Positions 19,755-27,313 of a stretch of 64,000 bases of DNA are shown here, piece by piece (positions within the stretch are counted from its first letter, which is position 1; each line of letters begins with the position of its first letter). Both the position numbers and the translations under genes were made by a program. This DNA comes from CAWUKT01 sp964352215. GTDB lineage: Bacteria; Bacteroidota; Bacteroidia; J057; JADKCL01. The notes beneath the pieces are model-generated. The model searched no databases, had not been told where the DNA came from, and saw only the letters and a program-made list of their open reading frames with translations. The stretch spans positions 1 through 64,000 of the forward strand of contig CAYGRE010000024.1 of NCBI GenBank assembly GCA_964352215.1. The letters are read 5' to 3'.

Positions 19755-21200
19755 TTATCCAACACTGCCTTCGAGGCTGATAGCCAGTAGTTTCTGGGCT
19801 TCAACTGCAAATTCCATCGGAAGCTTTTGCATGACCTCTTTGGCGAAACCATTGACGATCAGTCCGATCGCCTTCTCGGTGTCAATGCCTCTTTGATTGC
19901 AGTAAAAGATTTGATCTTCTCCAATCTTGGAGGTAGTAGCTTCATGCTCTACCTGACTGCTTTTGTTTTTTACCTCTATATAAGGAAAGGTGTGGGCACC
20001 GCATTTATCACCGAGCAGCATGGAATCACACTGGCTGAAATTTCGGGAATTTTCAGCGCTCTTCATGATCTTGACCAATCCCCGATAGCTGTTTTGGCTT
20101 TTGCCGGCACTGATCCCTTTTGAGATGATGGTGCTCTTGGTGTTTTTGCCGATGTGGATCATCTTGGTTCCGGTATCGGCCTGCTGGAATTTGTTGGTCA
20201 ATGCGACCGAGTAAAATTCCCCCACACTGTTGTCGCCGGTCAGGTAACAACTGGGATATTTCCAGGTAATCGCCGAACCCGTCTCAACCTGAGTCCATGA
20301 AATCTTCGAATTACGGCCCAGGCAATTACCGCGTTTGGTTACAAAATTGTAAACTCCGCCTTTGCCTTCGGCATCTCCGGGATACCAATTTTGTACCGTA
20401 GAGTACTTGATCTCAGCATCTTCCAATGCGACCAATTCGACAACTGCTGCATGCAATTGGTTCTCATCCCGTTGAGGAGCGGTGCATCCTTCAAGGTAGG
20501 AAACATAGCTTTGATCATCAGCGACGATGAGGGTACGTTCAAATTGACCGGTATTGGCTTCGTTGATCCTGAAATAGGTGGACAGCTCCATTGGACAACG
20601 TACTCCCTTAGGGATATAGACAAAGGAGCCATCGGTGAAAACGGCACTGTTCAGTGCGGCAAAAAAGTTGTCGTTGTAAGGCACTACTGTACCCAAATAC
20701 TTGCGTATCAGGTCAGGATATTGCTTCACTGCTTCTCCAAATGAAAGGAAGATGACACCTTTTTCCGCGAGTTTTTCCTTGAAGGTGGTGACCACAGATG
20801 TTGAATCCCAGACCACATCCACTGCGACTCCGGTCAAAACCTTTTGTTCCTCGGTCGAGATTCCAAGTTTTTCAAGTGTTTTGAGCAATTCGGGATCAAC
20901 TTCGTCCAGAGAACCTTTTTTCTTCTTCTTCTTGGGAGAAGCGTAGTAGTGAAGGTCTTGGTAGTCAATAGGGGAAAAGTCGACGTTAGGCCAGCGTGGT
21001 TCGGTCATTTTCAACCACTGGCGATAGGCCCGGAGCCTCCAATCCAATAACCATTCGGGTTCTTCCTTTTTACTGGAAATCAACCGGATGATATCTTCAT
21101 TGAGCCCTTTGGGCGCTTTATCGGATTCAATGTCGGTGTAGAAACCGTATTCGTAATCCTTGTTCGTAACGTCTTCTAATATTTTAAGATCTTCGTCCAT
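19755..21200 (-). CDS. sufB: Fe-S cluster assembly protein SufB
   Basis: 481 residues, the scaffold on which Fe-S clusters are built together with SufC and SufD. Typical stretches are YYASPKKKKKKGSLDEVDPELLKTLEKLG, VVPYNDNFFAALNSAVFTD, SYLEGCTAPQRDENQLHAAVVE and CDSMLLGDKCGAHTFPYIEVKN, the last two holding conserved Cys/His residues. First gene of the operon sufB-C-D-S-DUF59. A minus-strand TATATTTG box (plus bases 21238-21245) lies 38 nt upstream and is the likely -7 promoter element. No IscR/SufR-type site was recognised. Confidence 0.97.
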   Translation of the reverse strand: MDEDLKILEDVTNKDYEYGFYTDIESDKAPKGLNEDIIRLISSKKEEPEWLLDWRLRAYRQWLKMTEPRWPNVDFSPIDYQDLHYYASPKKKKKKGSLDEVDPELLKTLEKLGISTEEQKVLTGVAVDVVWDSTSVVTTFKEKLAEKGVIFLSFGEAVKQYPDLIRKYLGTVVPYNDNFFAALNSAVFTDGSFVYIPKGVRCPMELSTYFRINEANTGQFERTLIVADDQSYVSYLEGCTAPQRDENQLHAAVVELVALEDAEIKYSTVQNWYPGDAEGKGGVYNFVTKRGNCLGRNSKISWTQVETGSAITWKYPSCYLTGDNSVGEFYSVALTNKFQQADTGTKMIHIGKNTKSTIISKGISAGKSQNSYRGLVKIMKSAENSRNFSQCDSMLLGDKCGAHTFPYIEVKNKSSQVEHEATTSKIGEDQIFYCNQRGIDTEKAIGLIVNGFAKEVMQKLPMEFAVEAQKLLAISLEGSVG

Positions 21201-21237
21201 TTAAGACTCTCTTTATTTAGACTGATTCTATATAGGG

Positions 21238-21245
21238 CAAATATA
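21238..21245 (-). promoter_or_regulatory. Putative -7 promoter element of the suf operon
   Basis: Minus-strand TATATTTG is an exact match to the Bacteroidota TAnnTTTG consensus, 38 nt upstream of the sufB start. The -33 region is less clear. Confidence 0.55.
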
Positions 21246-21444
21246 CAAGGATTAAACTGAATTCAGACCGCATTGTTCCCGATTTCTGTCCATAAAGTTG
21301 AACAAAAGGAAAAACCATCTTTTAATGGGCCTGAATTCACATCTCAATCCCTTGATCCCCATCAGTTCTGAATATTATTATTGGTGCTTTCTGGGATTAT
21401 GGCTACCTTTTTCCTCCTGAAGATGGCTTTTATCAAATACCGAA

Positions 21445-21840
21445 ATGAGACAGTTTTTAAAGTTTGATCCCAATCAAGGTCCTGTATCTGTAACTCCGGC
21501 ATTCAATGTTGAATTGTTGGTAGGCACCTTTACCCTGACTGTATGGGACCAGGACGGGAAGGAAGTTTTTTCCAAACGAGAGGAGGTTACGGCAGATATC
21601 GCACCGATCCACCTTCCCGATTCTACCTCAGCCGATGACATGTTTATGGTGGAATTAAATGCGACAATTGTGTCCCAGTCTACCCCGCAGGAAGGCGAAA
21701 AGTACTTCATGACCCTTCAGGCGGAGCAAGAAGGGAGGAAACTTGACGACCCTGCCAAAGCTGAGGGACCACTGCCAACGACCTTTCAGGTTATCACCAT
21801 CATTTTGGTGCTGCACCCTTTAAAACCAACCACCACTTGA
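21445..21840 (+). CDS. Hypothetical protein
   Basis: 131 residues, no signal peptide and no clear membrane segment apart from a mildly hydrophobic tail (FQVITIILVLHPL). The body looks beta-rich (VELLVGTFTLTVWDQDGKEVF), perhaps an Ig-like fold. I do not recognise the family. It is 12 bp upstream of the beta-barrel-like gene, so the two are probably cotranscribed. Confidence 0.6.
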   Translation: MRQFLKFDPNQGPVSVTPAFNVELLVGTFTLTVWDQDGKEVFSKREEVTADIAPIHLPDSTSADDMFMVELNATIVSQSTPQEGEKYFMTLQAEQEGRKLDDPAKAEGPLPTTFQVITIILVLHPLKPTTT

Positions 21841-21852
21841 TTTCCCTAACTC

Positions 21853-23079
21853 ATGAAGTTATTTAGTGCGCTCTTGCTGTTTCTGGTAACCTTTGGTTTT
21901 GCCATTGCACAGCCACCATCTGAAACACAGCTTCCCACGATCCCGCTGGACTCCGCTTTGGATTCTGAAGTACGGATAAATATGGCGATTCCCTCTAGTC
22001 CGGCCTACCAATTGCTCGGAGGGGAACCCAGTAATCTGCTCAGGGTTTCAAACCCCCGGGAATTTTCTATTGCCGCATCAGATTTTCTATCCAATGGAAG
22101 CGTAGTTATCCCTCAGAATTTCGGGGTGGACTTTTCCCCCTTCATGGTTCTTGAAAATGGTGGGCTATTGAAAGACTCCACCAAGGGGACCCTGTTTCGT
22201 CCACTCAGGATAAGTTTTGGCAGCCAATCTTTGCCTCAGGATTCAACTGGATCCATGAATTTTGCTCAAAACATCGCATTAGGGCTTCAATATACTTATA
22301 CCAAGTCGGGTAGCTCCTTTCAGGGGTATAAGAATACGCTTCGGAAAGCCTTGCAACCGCTTACCAATAATTACGAAACCCGAACCGACTCTTTGAGAGG
22401 CGTGTATTATAAGAACCTGGGGGTCAATATCACTCAGTTCATGGCTACTGCTCCTGACAGTGCAGTGACTAAATTCCTGGATGCCCGGAATGCCTGGTGC
22501 GATTCAGTTTACAATACTCTGCCTGCCCGTCTTTCCAAGGAATCTTTTGGAGCTACCGTCACCAGCGTGAAGGAGAAGTTCAAGCGTGAAACCTGGAATG
22601 ATTTTCGGTTAGATGGCGCTATGGCCATCAAGATGAGATCGCCGGATACTCTATTGACAGTCAGTATCGACAGTATATCTGGACCGGATACCACAGTTAC
22701 TCTGAATGAAGTAGGGTTTTGGGGCACGGCAAGCTTTCCCCTTTTTGGAACGAATTGGTTGCAAGGTATGGTAGGAGGGAACTATACCCTGTCAAGATTG
22801 GCTTCTACCATGGAGTTCCAAAGTAAGTATTCGATCAACAGTCGGTTTTACCTTGGTAGCAATCGTTTGAAAGGGTTTTTGGAAGCTCAGTACAGTGGAA
22901 ATCAAGTAACCGATGTCGATTCCTATTTGATTTCACTGGGGACAGAGATCAACTTTATTGATGGGATTTGGATCAACTTCTATGCAGGCTTAGCTCAGGA
23001 CATTGGTGCGAAGAAGAACCGGGTGGTGACTCAATTCAATGTTCACTTTTCATTCCCTGAGAAGTTTATGTCTAACTAG
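21853..23079 (+). CDS. Predicted secreted or outer membrane protein, unknown family
   Basis: 408 residues with a signal peptide (MKLFSALLLFLVTFGFAIAQ). The C-terminal half contains alternating strands such as GFWGTASFPLFGTNWLQGMVGGNYTL and FYLGSNRLKGFLEAQYSG and ends in VTQFNVHFSFPEKFMSN, resembling an outer membrane beta-barrel with terminal aromatic residues. The middle (residues 150-260) has charged helical segments. No named family recognised. It is the second gene of a two-gene unit that ends at the hairpin at 23175. Confidence 0.7.
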   Translation: MKLFSALLLFLVTFGFAIAQPPSETQLPTIPLDSALDSEVRINMAIPSSPAYQLLGGEPSNLLRVSNPREFSIAASDFLSNGSVVIPQNFGVDFSPFMVLENGGLLKDSTKGTLFRPLRISFGSQSLPQDSTGSMNFAQNIALGLQYTYTKSGSSFQGYKNTLRKALQPLTNNYETRTDSLRGVYYKNLGVNITQFMATAPDSAVTKFLDARNAWCDSVYNTLPARLSKESFGATVTSVKEKFKRETWNDFRLDGAMAIKMRSPDTLLTVSIDSISGPDTTVTLNEVGFWGTASFPLFGTNWLQGMVGGNYTLSRLASTMEFQSKYSINSRFYLGSNRLKGFLEAQYSGNQVTDVDSYLISLGTEINFIDGIWINFYAGLAQDIGAKKNRVVTQFNVHFSFPEKFMSN

Positions 23080-23174
23080 GGAATCTATCCTGGAGATGGG
23101 GAAAACCTACTGCATGGCGGTTTTGGACTCTTCATAATTAAATCGAACCCTGATCCAGCAGTAACAAAACAAAA

Positions 23175-23207
23175 GAAGCCGTCTCGGTTAAGAGACGGCT
23201 TCCTTTT
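23175..23207. terminator. Bidirectional terminator between convergent genes
   Basis: GAAGCCGTCT (23175-23184) pairs with AGACGGCTTC (23193-23202), with TTTT on the plus side and an A-rich flank that gives T's on the minus side. It can serve both the plus-strand gene ending at 23079 and the minus-strand gene ending at 23227. Confidence 0.85.
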
Positions 23208-23226
23208 ATGAAGTTGGGGTTATTGC

Positions 23227-23685
23227 TTACTCAGCAACTTCTTCTGAGACTTCCTCCATGACTTCGTCAACTGCGTCTTCTACAACGTCAGTGATTTCGT
23301 CAAGAGGGCTGCCGGTTGAGCCAGTGTCGCCGCCTTTGTCAAATTGAGCTTTCCAAGAACCGTCTTCCTTAACCAAGTTCAGGGTCTTTTCAGCACCTTT
23401 TTCAGTGTAAGCAAGGGTAGCCTTGTCACCGTCTTCTTTAACTTCACCAACTACGATGTCGTCAGCTGATCCACCTGATTCTCCGCCGCCCATTTTTTCG
23501 AGCATTTCGAGAGATTCTTGTGAAGACTTAGTAGCGTAGTCTTTTGCGGTGCCGTAATCGCCTTCAGCCAAAGCTTTCAGGAATTTTTCACCAGTTTCTT
23601 TAGGACCGAGGTTTCCACCACCACATGCCCAGAGAACCATAGCGCCGATGATGGCGATTGCGGAGAGTTTCAGAGTTCTAGTCAT
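23227..23685 (-). CDS. DUF4878-type lipoprotein
   Basis: 152 residues. A lipoprotein signal ends at the lipobox VLWAC, followed by GGG. Residues ~30-115 match the DUF4878/NTF2-like pattern: PKETGEKFLKALAEGDYGTAKDYATKSS, then a beta-rich part ending in LVKEDGSWKAQFDKG. The tail is acidic (DEITDVVEDAVDEVMEEVSEEVAE) and probably helical. It is one of three homologous lipoprotein genes in this neighbourhood (also 24649 and 25804). Function unknown; a ligand-binding or chaperone-like role in the periplasm is only a guess. Confidence 0.85.
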   Translation of the reverse strand: MTRTLKLSAIAIIGAMVLWACGGGNLGPKETGEKFLKALAEGDYGTAKDYATKSSQESLEMLEKMGGGESGGSADDIVVGEVKEDGDKATLAYTEKGAEKTLNLVKEDGSWKAQFDKGGDTGSTGSPLDEITDVVEDAVDEVMEEVSEEVAE

Positions 23686-23843
23686 TTGAGATACGTTTTA
23701 ATGTTACAGTGATTCAAATTTAATTGTCTCCAGAGGATTCCTCTTTTAGACAGGGTAAAGGTAGGCAATGCGCTAACGTAACTCCAAGGTTTGTGGATAT
23801 TCAGAACCTTTTTTAACAGGTTTAACAACTCTTCACAAATAGC

Positions 23844-24542
23844 TTACAACTCAAGGGCTGGATTCTTCCAGGCTTCCTTGGTTGTGTAGTCATAGGTGAA
23901 CACAGTGGTGGTTTTCTCGTTCAGATAAAGCTTGTCAATGGCGACATAGGGCTTGTCTCCCACATAAGACATCTCAACGAAGGGGTTGAAACTCGTGGCG
24001 GTGTCAAGCGCCTTGTAGATCATTTCAGAACAGTATTGGGTTTCGTCGGTCGTCATGTCAAAGTCCAGGTCAAACTCGACTCCCTTCGCGTAATTTCGGT
24101 CGAGAATGTTCAAGAAACATGCTCTTTGATCATCCGGCATTTCCCAGCGGAAAACCCCGAACTTGAAAATCGAGGCCGGATGACAATAGATGGAGATGTG
24201 ATCCCATTTCATCTCATTGGTAACATGCTCTTCCCCGCCAGTCGCATGGTATACATAAGCCCGGCCGTCTTTCTTTTTGACAACTCCACTGTGAGAATAC
24301 TGAGGGTCTTCGGTCGAGAAGGTAAGAATGGCGTCACTGACAAAACCGCGGGCGTGACGCAGGACAATATCTCCGTCCTGAAGCCAATCTTCATTCAATT
24401 TGGCTTCTTTCCACTTCTGTTTGTGATTGGCAGTCAACCATTTGGGGTAGGGTATGAAGTCCGCTTCAGTCACAGCTTTGTAGATAAACCAACCCAAAAT
24501 GGCGATGAAGGTCACTTGTCTGATTCGGTCGATGGTTTTCAT
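23844..24542 (-). CDS. YiiX/YebB-like papain-fold hydrolase
   Basis: 232 residues with an N-terminal membrane anchor (VTFIAILGWFIYKAV). The body has the permuted NlpC/P60 (YiiX, peptidase C92) pattern: DIVLRHARGFVSDAIL, the catalytic His in YSHSGVVKKKDG and the catalytic Cys in TQYCSEMIYKALD. Family members are amidase-type cysteine hydrolases acting on lipid- or peptide-linked substrates; the substrate here is unknown. It sits on the same strand between two DUF4878 lipoprotein genes, with gaps of about 100-160 bp and a terminator upstream, so it may form its own unit. Confidence 0.82.
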   Translation of the reverse strand: MKTIDRIRQVTFIAILGWFIYKAVTEADFIPYPKWLTANHKQKWKEAKLNEDWLQDGDIVLRHARGFVSDAILTFSTEDPQYSHSGVVKKKDGRAYVYHATGGEEHVTNEMKWDHISIYCHPASIFKFGVFRWEMPDDQRACFLNILDRNYAKGVEFDLDFDMTTDETQYCSEMIYKALDTATSFNPFVEMSYVGDKPYVAIDKLYLNEKTTTVFTYDYTTKEAWKNPALEL

Positions 24543-24590
24543 GCGTTTAGGTCGGAGGAATTTGAGGTAAAATTAAGGACCCTTTGGAGA

Positions 24591-24632
24591 AAATAAAAAA
24601 AGTCATCCTACAATGCAGGATGACTTTTTTAT
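24591..24632. terminator. Bidirectional terminator
   Basis: AGTCATCCT (24601-24609) pairs with AGGATGACT (24617-24625). An A run precedes it and a T run follows, so it has a U tract in both directions. It directly follows the minus-strand lipoprotein gene ending at 24649. Confidence 0.88.
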
Positions 24633-24648
24633 TTTACTTCAGGAAGGA

Positions 24649-25212
24649 TCAGTGGTCGTGACCTTCATGATCATCGTGATCATGACCATCACCCATTTCT
24701 TCACCGATTTCTTCGCCCATTTCTTTGAGCTCTTCACCGAGTTCCTCAAGGGCTGCACCCAGGCTGTCACCCAGATCTTCGAAGTCCATATCGATGTCGT
24801 CGGAGCCATCGCCCATGGCATCATCCATGCCTTCGTCCATCATTTCGCCCTTAGAGAAAGCAACTTTCCAGTCACCATCTTCTTTGACAACCTTCAGTTT
24901 TTCTTCTTTTTCTTCAGTCTTGTAGTAGACAGTTGCTTCATCACCGTTTTCTTCACTCTTGAGAATCTCAACAGTTCCAGAAGTTTCGGTGGCGCCATCA
25001 GGAGCAAGGCTGGCAGCCTGTTCCATCATGTCCAGCATGCTTGCTGAAGCTTTGGTTGCATATTTTTTAGCACCGGAAAAGTCAGCGTCGGCGATTTCTT
25101 CGAGAAAGGCTTTGGCTACACTTTCAGGCGTATTGGCACTTCCACCACCACAGGCAGTGAAAAACAGCATGCTTGCTGCAAGTATTCCGAAAAAGGAAAG
25201 TTTTTTTAGCAT
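24649..25212 (-). CDS. DUF4878-type lipoprotein with His/Asp-rich tail
   Basis: 187 residues. The lipobox is LFFTAC, near residue 21. The DUF4878-like core (TPESVAKAFLEEIADADFSGAKKYATK ... LKVVKEDGDWKVAFSKG) is clearly homologous to the product at 23227. The C-terminus is very acidic and ends in a His/Asp-rich run (GDGHDHDDHEGHDH), which could bind divalent metals. A small CxC protein gene lies 71 bp upstream on the same strand and may share its transcript. Confidence 0.85.
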   Translation of the reverse strand: MLKKLSFFGILAASMLFFTACGGGSANTPESVAKAFLEEIADADFSGAKKYATKASASMLDMMEQAASLAPDGATETSGTVEILKSEENGDEATVYYKTEEKEEKLKVVKEDGDWKVAFSKGEMMDEGMDDAMGDGSDDIDMDFEDLGDSLGAALEELGEELKEMGEEIGEEMGDGHDHDDHEGHDH

Positions 25213-25283
25213 CTTTTGATTCTGTTAAAGGTAATAGCTGCTTTAAAATCAGCTCGTGCAAATAACGTAAAAAAAAGGAAACT

Positions 25284-25478
25284 TCAAGCAGCCATATCTT
25301 CATTTGAAATTTGATCTTCAAGGGCCTCAAAGTAGTCGACTCCAAAAGATGTTTCAGAATGTTGCTCATCTGAATTGCTGACCCCGATTCCCATACAAAT
25401 CTCACAATCCAGGCCGGGGGCAAGCAGGTTGCGGTTGGCACAGGTGCAAGAGGAAGTGAAGGAGAATGAAGTGTACAT
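25284..25478 (-). CDS. Small CxC/CxxC protein, paralogue 1
   Basis: 64 residues, no signal peptide. The shared pattern with the product at 26940 is CTC, then a 12-13 residue gap, CExCMG, V..S, and a terminal YFEALE. The four Cys could bind one zinc ion or form disulfides. It is a real gene rather than a chance frame because a diverged paralogue keeps the same protein pattern, and both genes carry the same 21-bp palindrome exactly 42 bp upstream. Family not recognised. Confidence 0.75.
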   Translation of the reverse strand: MYTSFSFTSSCTCANRNLLAPGLDCEICMGIGVSNSDEQHSETSFGVDYFEALEDQISNEDMAA

Positions 25479-25503
25479 GAGTGCGTTCTGTTAATGTTCT
25501 ATA

Positions 25504-25511
25504 CAAGTCTA
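25504..25511 (-). promoter_or_regulatory. Putative -7 element of CxC gene 1
   Basis: Minus-strand TAGACTTG, one base from TAnnTTTG. It lies 8 bp downstream of the palindromic operator, the same spacing as at the second CxC gene. Confidence 0.5.
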
Positions 25512-25519
25512 CTGGGGCA

Positions 25520-25540
25520 CTTTGACATCTCGTGTCAAAG
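25520..25540. promoter_or_regulatory. Palindromic operator, copy 1
   Basis: CTTTGACA-N5-TGTCAAAG, a perfect 8-bp inverted repeat with spacer TCTCG, 42 bp upstream of CxC gene 1. The same 21-bp palindrome recurs upstream of CxC gene 2. Confidence 0.8.
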
Positions 25541-25578
25541 AATGGAGGCAAAATTCAAATGCTGGGGTATTCTTTGTG

Positions 25579-25621
25579 AAAAAGGTGAAAAAGAGGGAAG
25601 GCCCCGTTAAAGGAGCCTTCC
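25579..25621 (-). terminator. Terminator-like hairpin without an annotated gene
   Basis: GGAAGGC (25596-25602) pairs with GCCTTCC (25615-25621) and the stem can extend with one mismatch. The A-rich left flank would give a U tract on the minus strand. No minus-strand gene ends here, so it may close a short untranslated RNA starting near 25735. Confidence 0.5.
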
Positions 25622-25739
25622 GTGATTGAATTGAACAGAACCACTAATAAAAATTGATTGACTGGAGGTTGACCATTGATTGATTGATAGTTGATTGATG
25701 TTCTTCTTAACTGATTGACTCCTGCAAGATGCCACCGAC

Positions 25740-25760
25740 CCTTGACACCTCCCGTCAAGG
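25740..25760. promoter_or_regulatory. Palindromic operator, copy 3 (variant)
   Basis: CCTTGAC-N7-GTCAAGG, aligned without gaps to the other two copies and identical at 16 of 21 positions. The outer bases change in a compensated way (T/A pair to C/G pair), so symmetry is kept. It lies 44 bp upstream of the lipoprotein gene at 25804 and just before a perfect TACATTTG -7 box. Confidence 0.75.
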
Positions 25761-25773
25761 CAATATTTTTTTT

Positions 25774-25781
25774 TACATTTG
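25774..25781 (+). promoter_or_regulatory. Putative -7 element of the tandem DUF4878 lipoprotein gene
   Basis: TACATTTG is an exact match to TAnnTTTG, 23 nt before the ATG at 25804. Confidence 0.65.
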
Positions 25782-25803
25782 TTCTTTACCAACCCTGATA
25801 ATA

Positions 25804-26700
25804 ATGAAATCTCTCCTAACCCTCAGCCTGACTATGCTTTGCCTCCTTCTGGTATTTTCCTGTACCAGCAACCCACAAAAGAAAGGTCCGGATGCCACTG
25901 CAAGCGCCTTCCTGGATGCTTTGCGGGACGATGATTACGAGAAAGCCAAAACCTTTTGTACGCCTTCCACGGCCAAGAAGCTCAATATGTTCAAAACCTT
26001 CACTTCGATTGGTTTCAATCCTTATGGCGGCCCGCATACCATTGTCAGAACCGATGAATCTGGCGACTACGCCAGGGTTTATTATACCCTGGGCGATGAC
26101 GAAGAAGAGAAATTGCTTAAGCTGAGAAATACCGAAGGGAAATGGGAGGTGATTGCCAGTAAGACGGATCTCAGTGCTTCAGATGAGAAGGACAATAATT
26201 CAGGATTGGACTTTGGTGACCTGAACGAAGACCTGGATGACCTGGCCGATGAGATCAGCGGGGGACTCAAGAATTTGGGTGATTCTCTGGACTCACTGGT
26301 GACCTCAATTGGGGACGGAGATATCAATATCAACAAGGGGGATGAGGAGGACGATGGCATTCCCACCGGTGAAAAATACCTGGAATTCCGCAAGGGCAAA
26401 GATGTCCGGGCCACTGCGACTGCATTTCTGAATGCCCTGAAGTACTCCGACTACGACAATGCTAAGAAATACGCTTCCAAGAGCACAGCTGGTGTACTGG
26501 AGATGCAATTCAATACCGGAAAATCGAATGTGAAAGATTTCTCGATCATTGATGTGATAGAAGATGGGGAGTACCGAAGGGTGATCTATATGGAGGAAGG
26601 ATTAAAGTCAGGGGGAAAAGAACTCAAACTGGGGCCGGATTCAGAAGGGAATTGGGAGGTGATCATGACAAAGTCTGACTTCAACGATCTTGACAAATAG
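25804..26700 (+). CDS. Lipoprotein with two DUF4878-like domains
   Basis: 298 residues from the ATG at 25804; the frame opens at 25729, but this ATG starts the lipoprotein signal (MKSLLTLSLTMLCLLLVFSC). Two copies of the DUF4878-like domain follow: the first at about residues 28-120 (DATASAFLDALRDDDYEKAKTF), the second at about 205-295 (ATATAFLNALKYSDYDNAKKYASK ... GNWEVIMTKSD). An acidic Asp/Gly-rich linker lies between them. It is divergent from the other lipoprotein genes and carries the variant palindromic operator, which links it to the CxC genes. Confidence 0.87.
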   Translation: MKSLLTLSLTMLCLLLVFSCTSNPQKKGPDATASAFLDALRDDDYEKAKTFCTPSTAKKLNMFKTFTSIGFNPYGGPHTIVRTDESGDYARVYYTLGDDEEEKLLKLRNTEGKWEVIASKTDLSASDEKDNNSGLDFGDLNEDLDDLADEISGGLKNLGDSLDSLVTSIGDGDININKGDEEDDGIPTGEKYLEFRKGKDVRATATAFLNALKYSDYDNAKKYASKSTAGVLEMQFNTGKSNVKDFSIIDVIEDGEYRRVIYMEEGLKSGGKELKLGPDSEGNWEVIMTKSDFNDLDK

Positions 26701-26790
26701 GATACAGACTACATAATCCTTAAGACTGGACTTCAGATCCCCTAAGACAGGTTGATAAAATAATTGGCCTGATTGTAAAAGGATATCAAA

Positions 26791-26824
26791 TAAAAAAAGG
26801 AAAGGCGCCGGGGAGGCGCCTTCC
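26791..26824. terminator. Terminator between convergent genes
   Basis: GGAAAGGCGCC (26799-26809) pairs with GGCGCCTTCC (26815-26824). The A run on its left gives a strong U tract on the minus strand, so it probably ends CxC gene 2; it also closes the plus-strand lipoprotein gene ending at 26700. Confidence 0.8.
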
Positions 26825-26939
26825 TTGATTGACTGATCATTGCTGCTGTTGTGTAGATGGGTCTAGATTGAGAATGGAAATAGCTAGAATCTATTAGTCG
26901 CTTTATTATTAAAAGATTGGATACATTGTTGAGAGAGGA

Positions 26940-27158
26940 TTATGCGGCGAAGGTGATGTTCTCATAAAAGTTCTCCAGCGCTTCAAAATACGCTTCATCA
27001 TACATTTCATCGCCTGCCTCTTGGGTTTTAAACTCCTGTCCGGAAGGATTGACAACCATCCCCATGCACACTTCACAAGTGGAGCCGTTGGTCAGCACTT
27101 CCTGGTGTTGGCAAGTGCAAAGGTGGGTAGTCGTGTATGTGTATTGTATCGGGTTCAT
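26940..27158 (-). CDS. Small CxC/CxxC protein, paralogue 2
   Basis: 72 residues from the ATG at 27158 (MNPIQYTYTTTHLCTC); the longer frame to 27218 would run through the promoter and operator and has no counterpart in paralogue 1. Shared pattern with the 25284 product: CTC, CEVCMG, V..S..E and YFEALE. Probably cytoplasmic and possibly zinc-binding. Function unknown. The adjacent minus-strand gene upstream is a WYL regulator, a candidate controller of the shared operator. Confidence 0.75.
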   Translation of the reverse strand: MNPIQYTYTTTHLCTCQHQEVLTNGSTCEVCMGMVVNPSGQEFKTQEAGDEMYDEAYFEALENFYENITFAA

Positions 27159-27183
27159 AACCTCTGTTCCTTTTGGTACAATA

Positions 27184-27191
27184 CAAACATC
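27184..27191 (-). promoter_or_regulatory. Putative -7 element of CxC gene 2
   Basis: Minus-strand GATGTTTG, one base from TAnnTTTG, at the same 8-bp spacing from the operator as in CxC gene 1. Confidence 0.5.
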
Positions 27192-27199
27192 GGGGCACC

Positions 27200-27220
27200 C
27201 TTTGACATCTCGTGTCAAAG
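27200..27220. promoter_or_regulatory. Palindromic operator, copy 2
   Basis: Identical to copy 1 over all 21 bases (CTTTGACA-N5-TGTCAAAG) and again 42 bp upstream of the start codon it serves. Confidence 0.82.
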
Positions 27221-27313
27221 AATTGAGGTTAAGTTTAGAAAAATGTAAAAAATATTGGGGAAATGAATTTGCTCGTTTGCAGTGGAGATAGAATAGTTGC
27301 TCGTAGAGTAAAC

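Noticed and set aside
25555..25792. Minus-strand frames of 61-67 codons over the operator region
   Set aside because: They run through the terminator-like hairpin and the operator and have low-complexity composition with no resemblance to the CxC proteins.
27159..27218. Longer start for CxC protein 2
   Set aside because: It would place the operator and the -7 box inside the coding region, and paralogue 1 has no matching extension.
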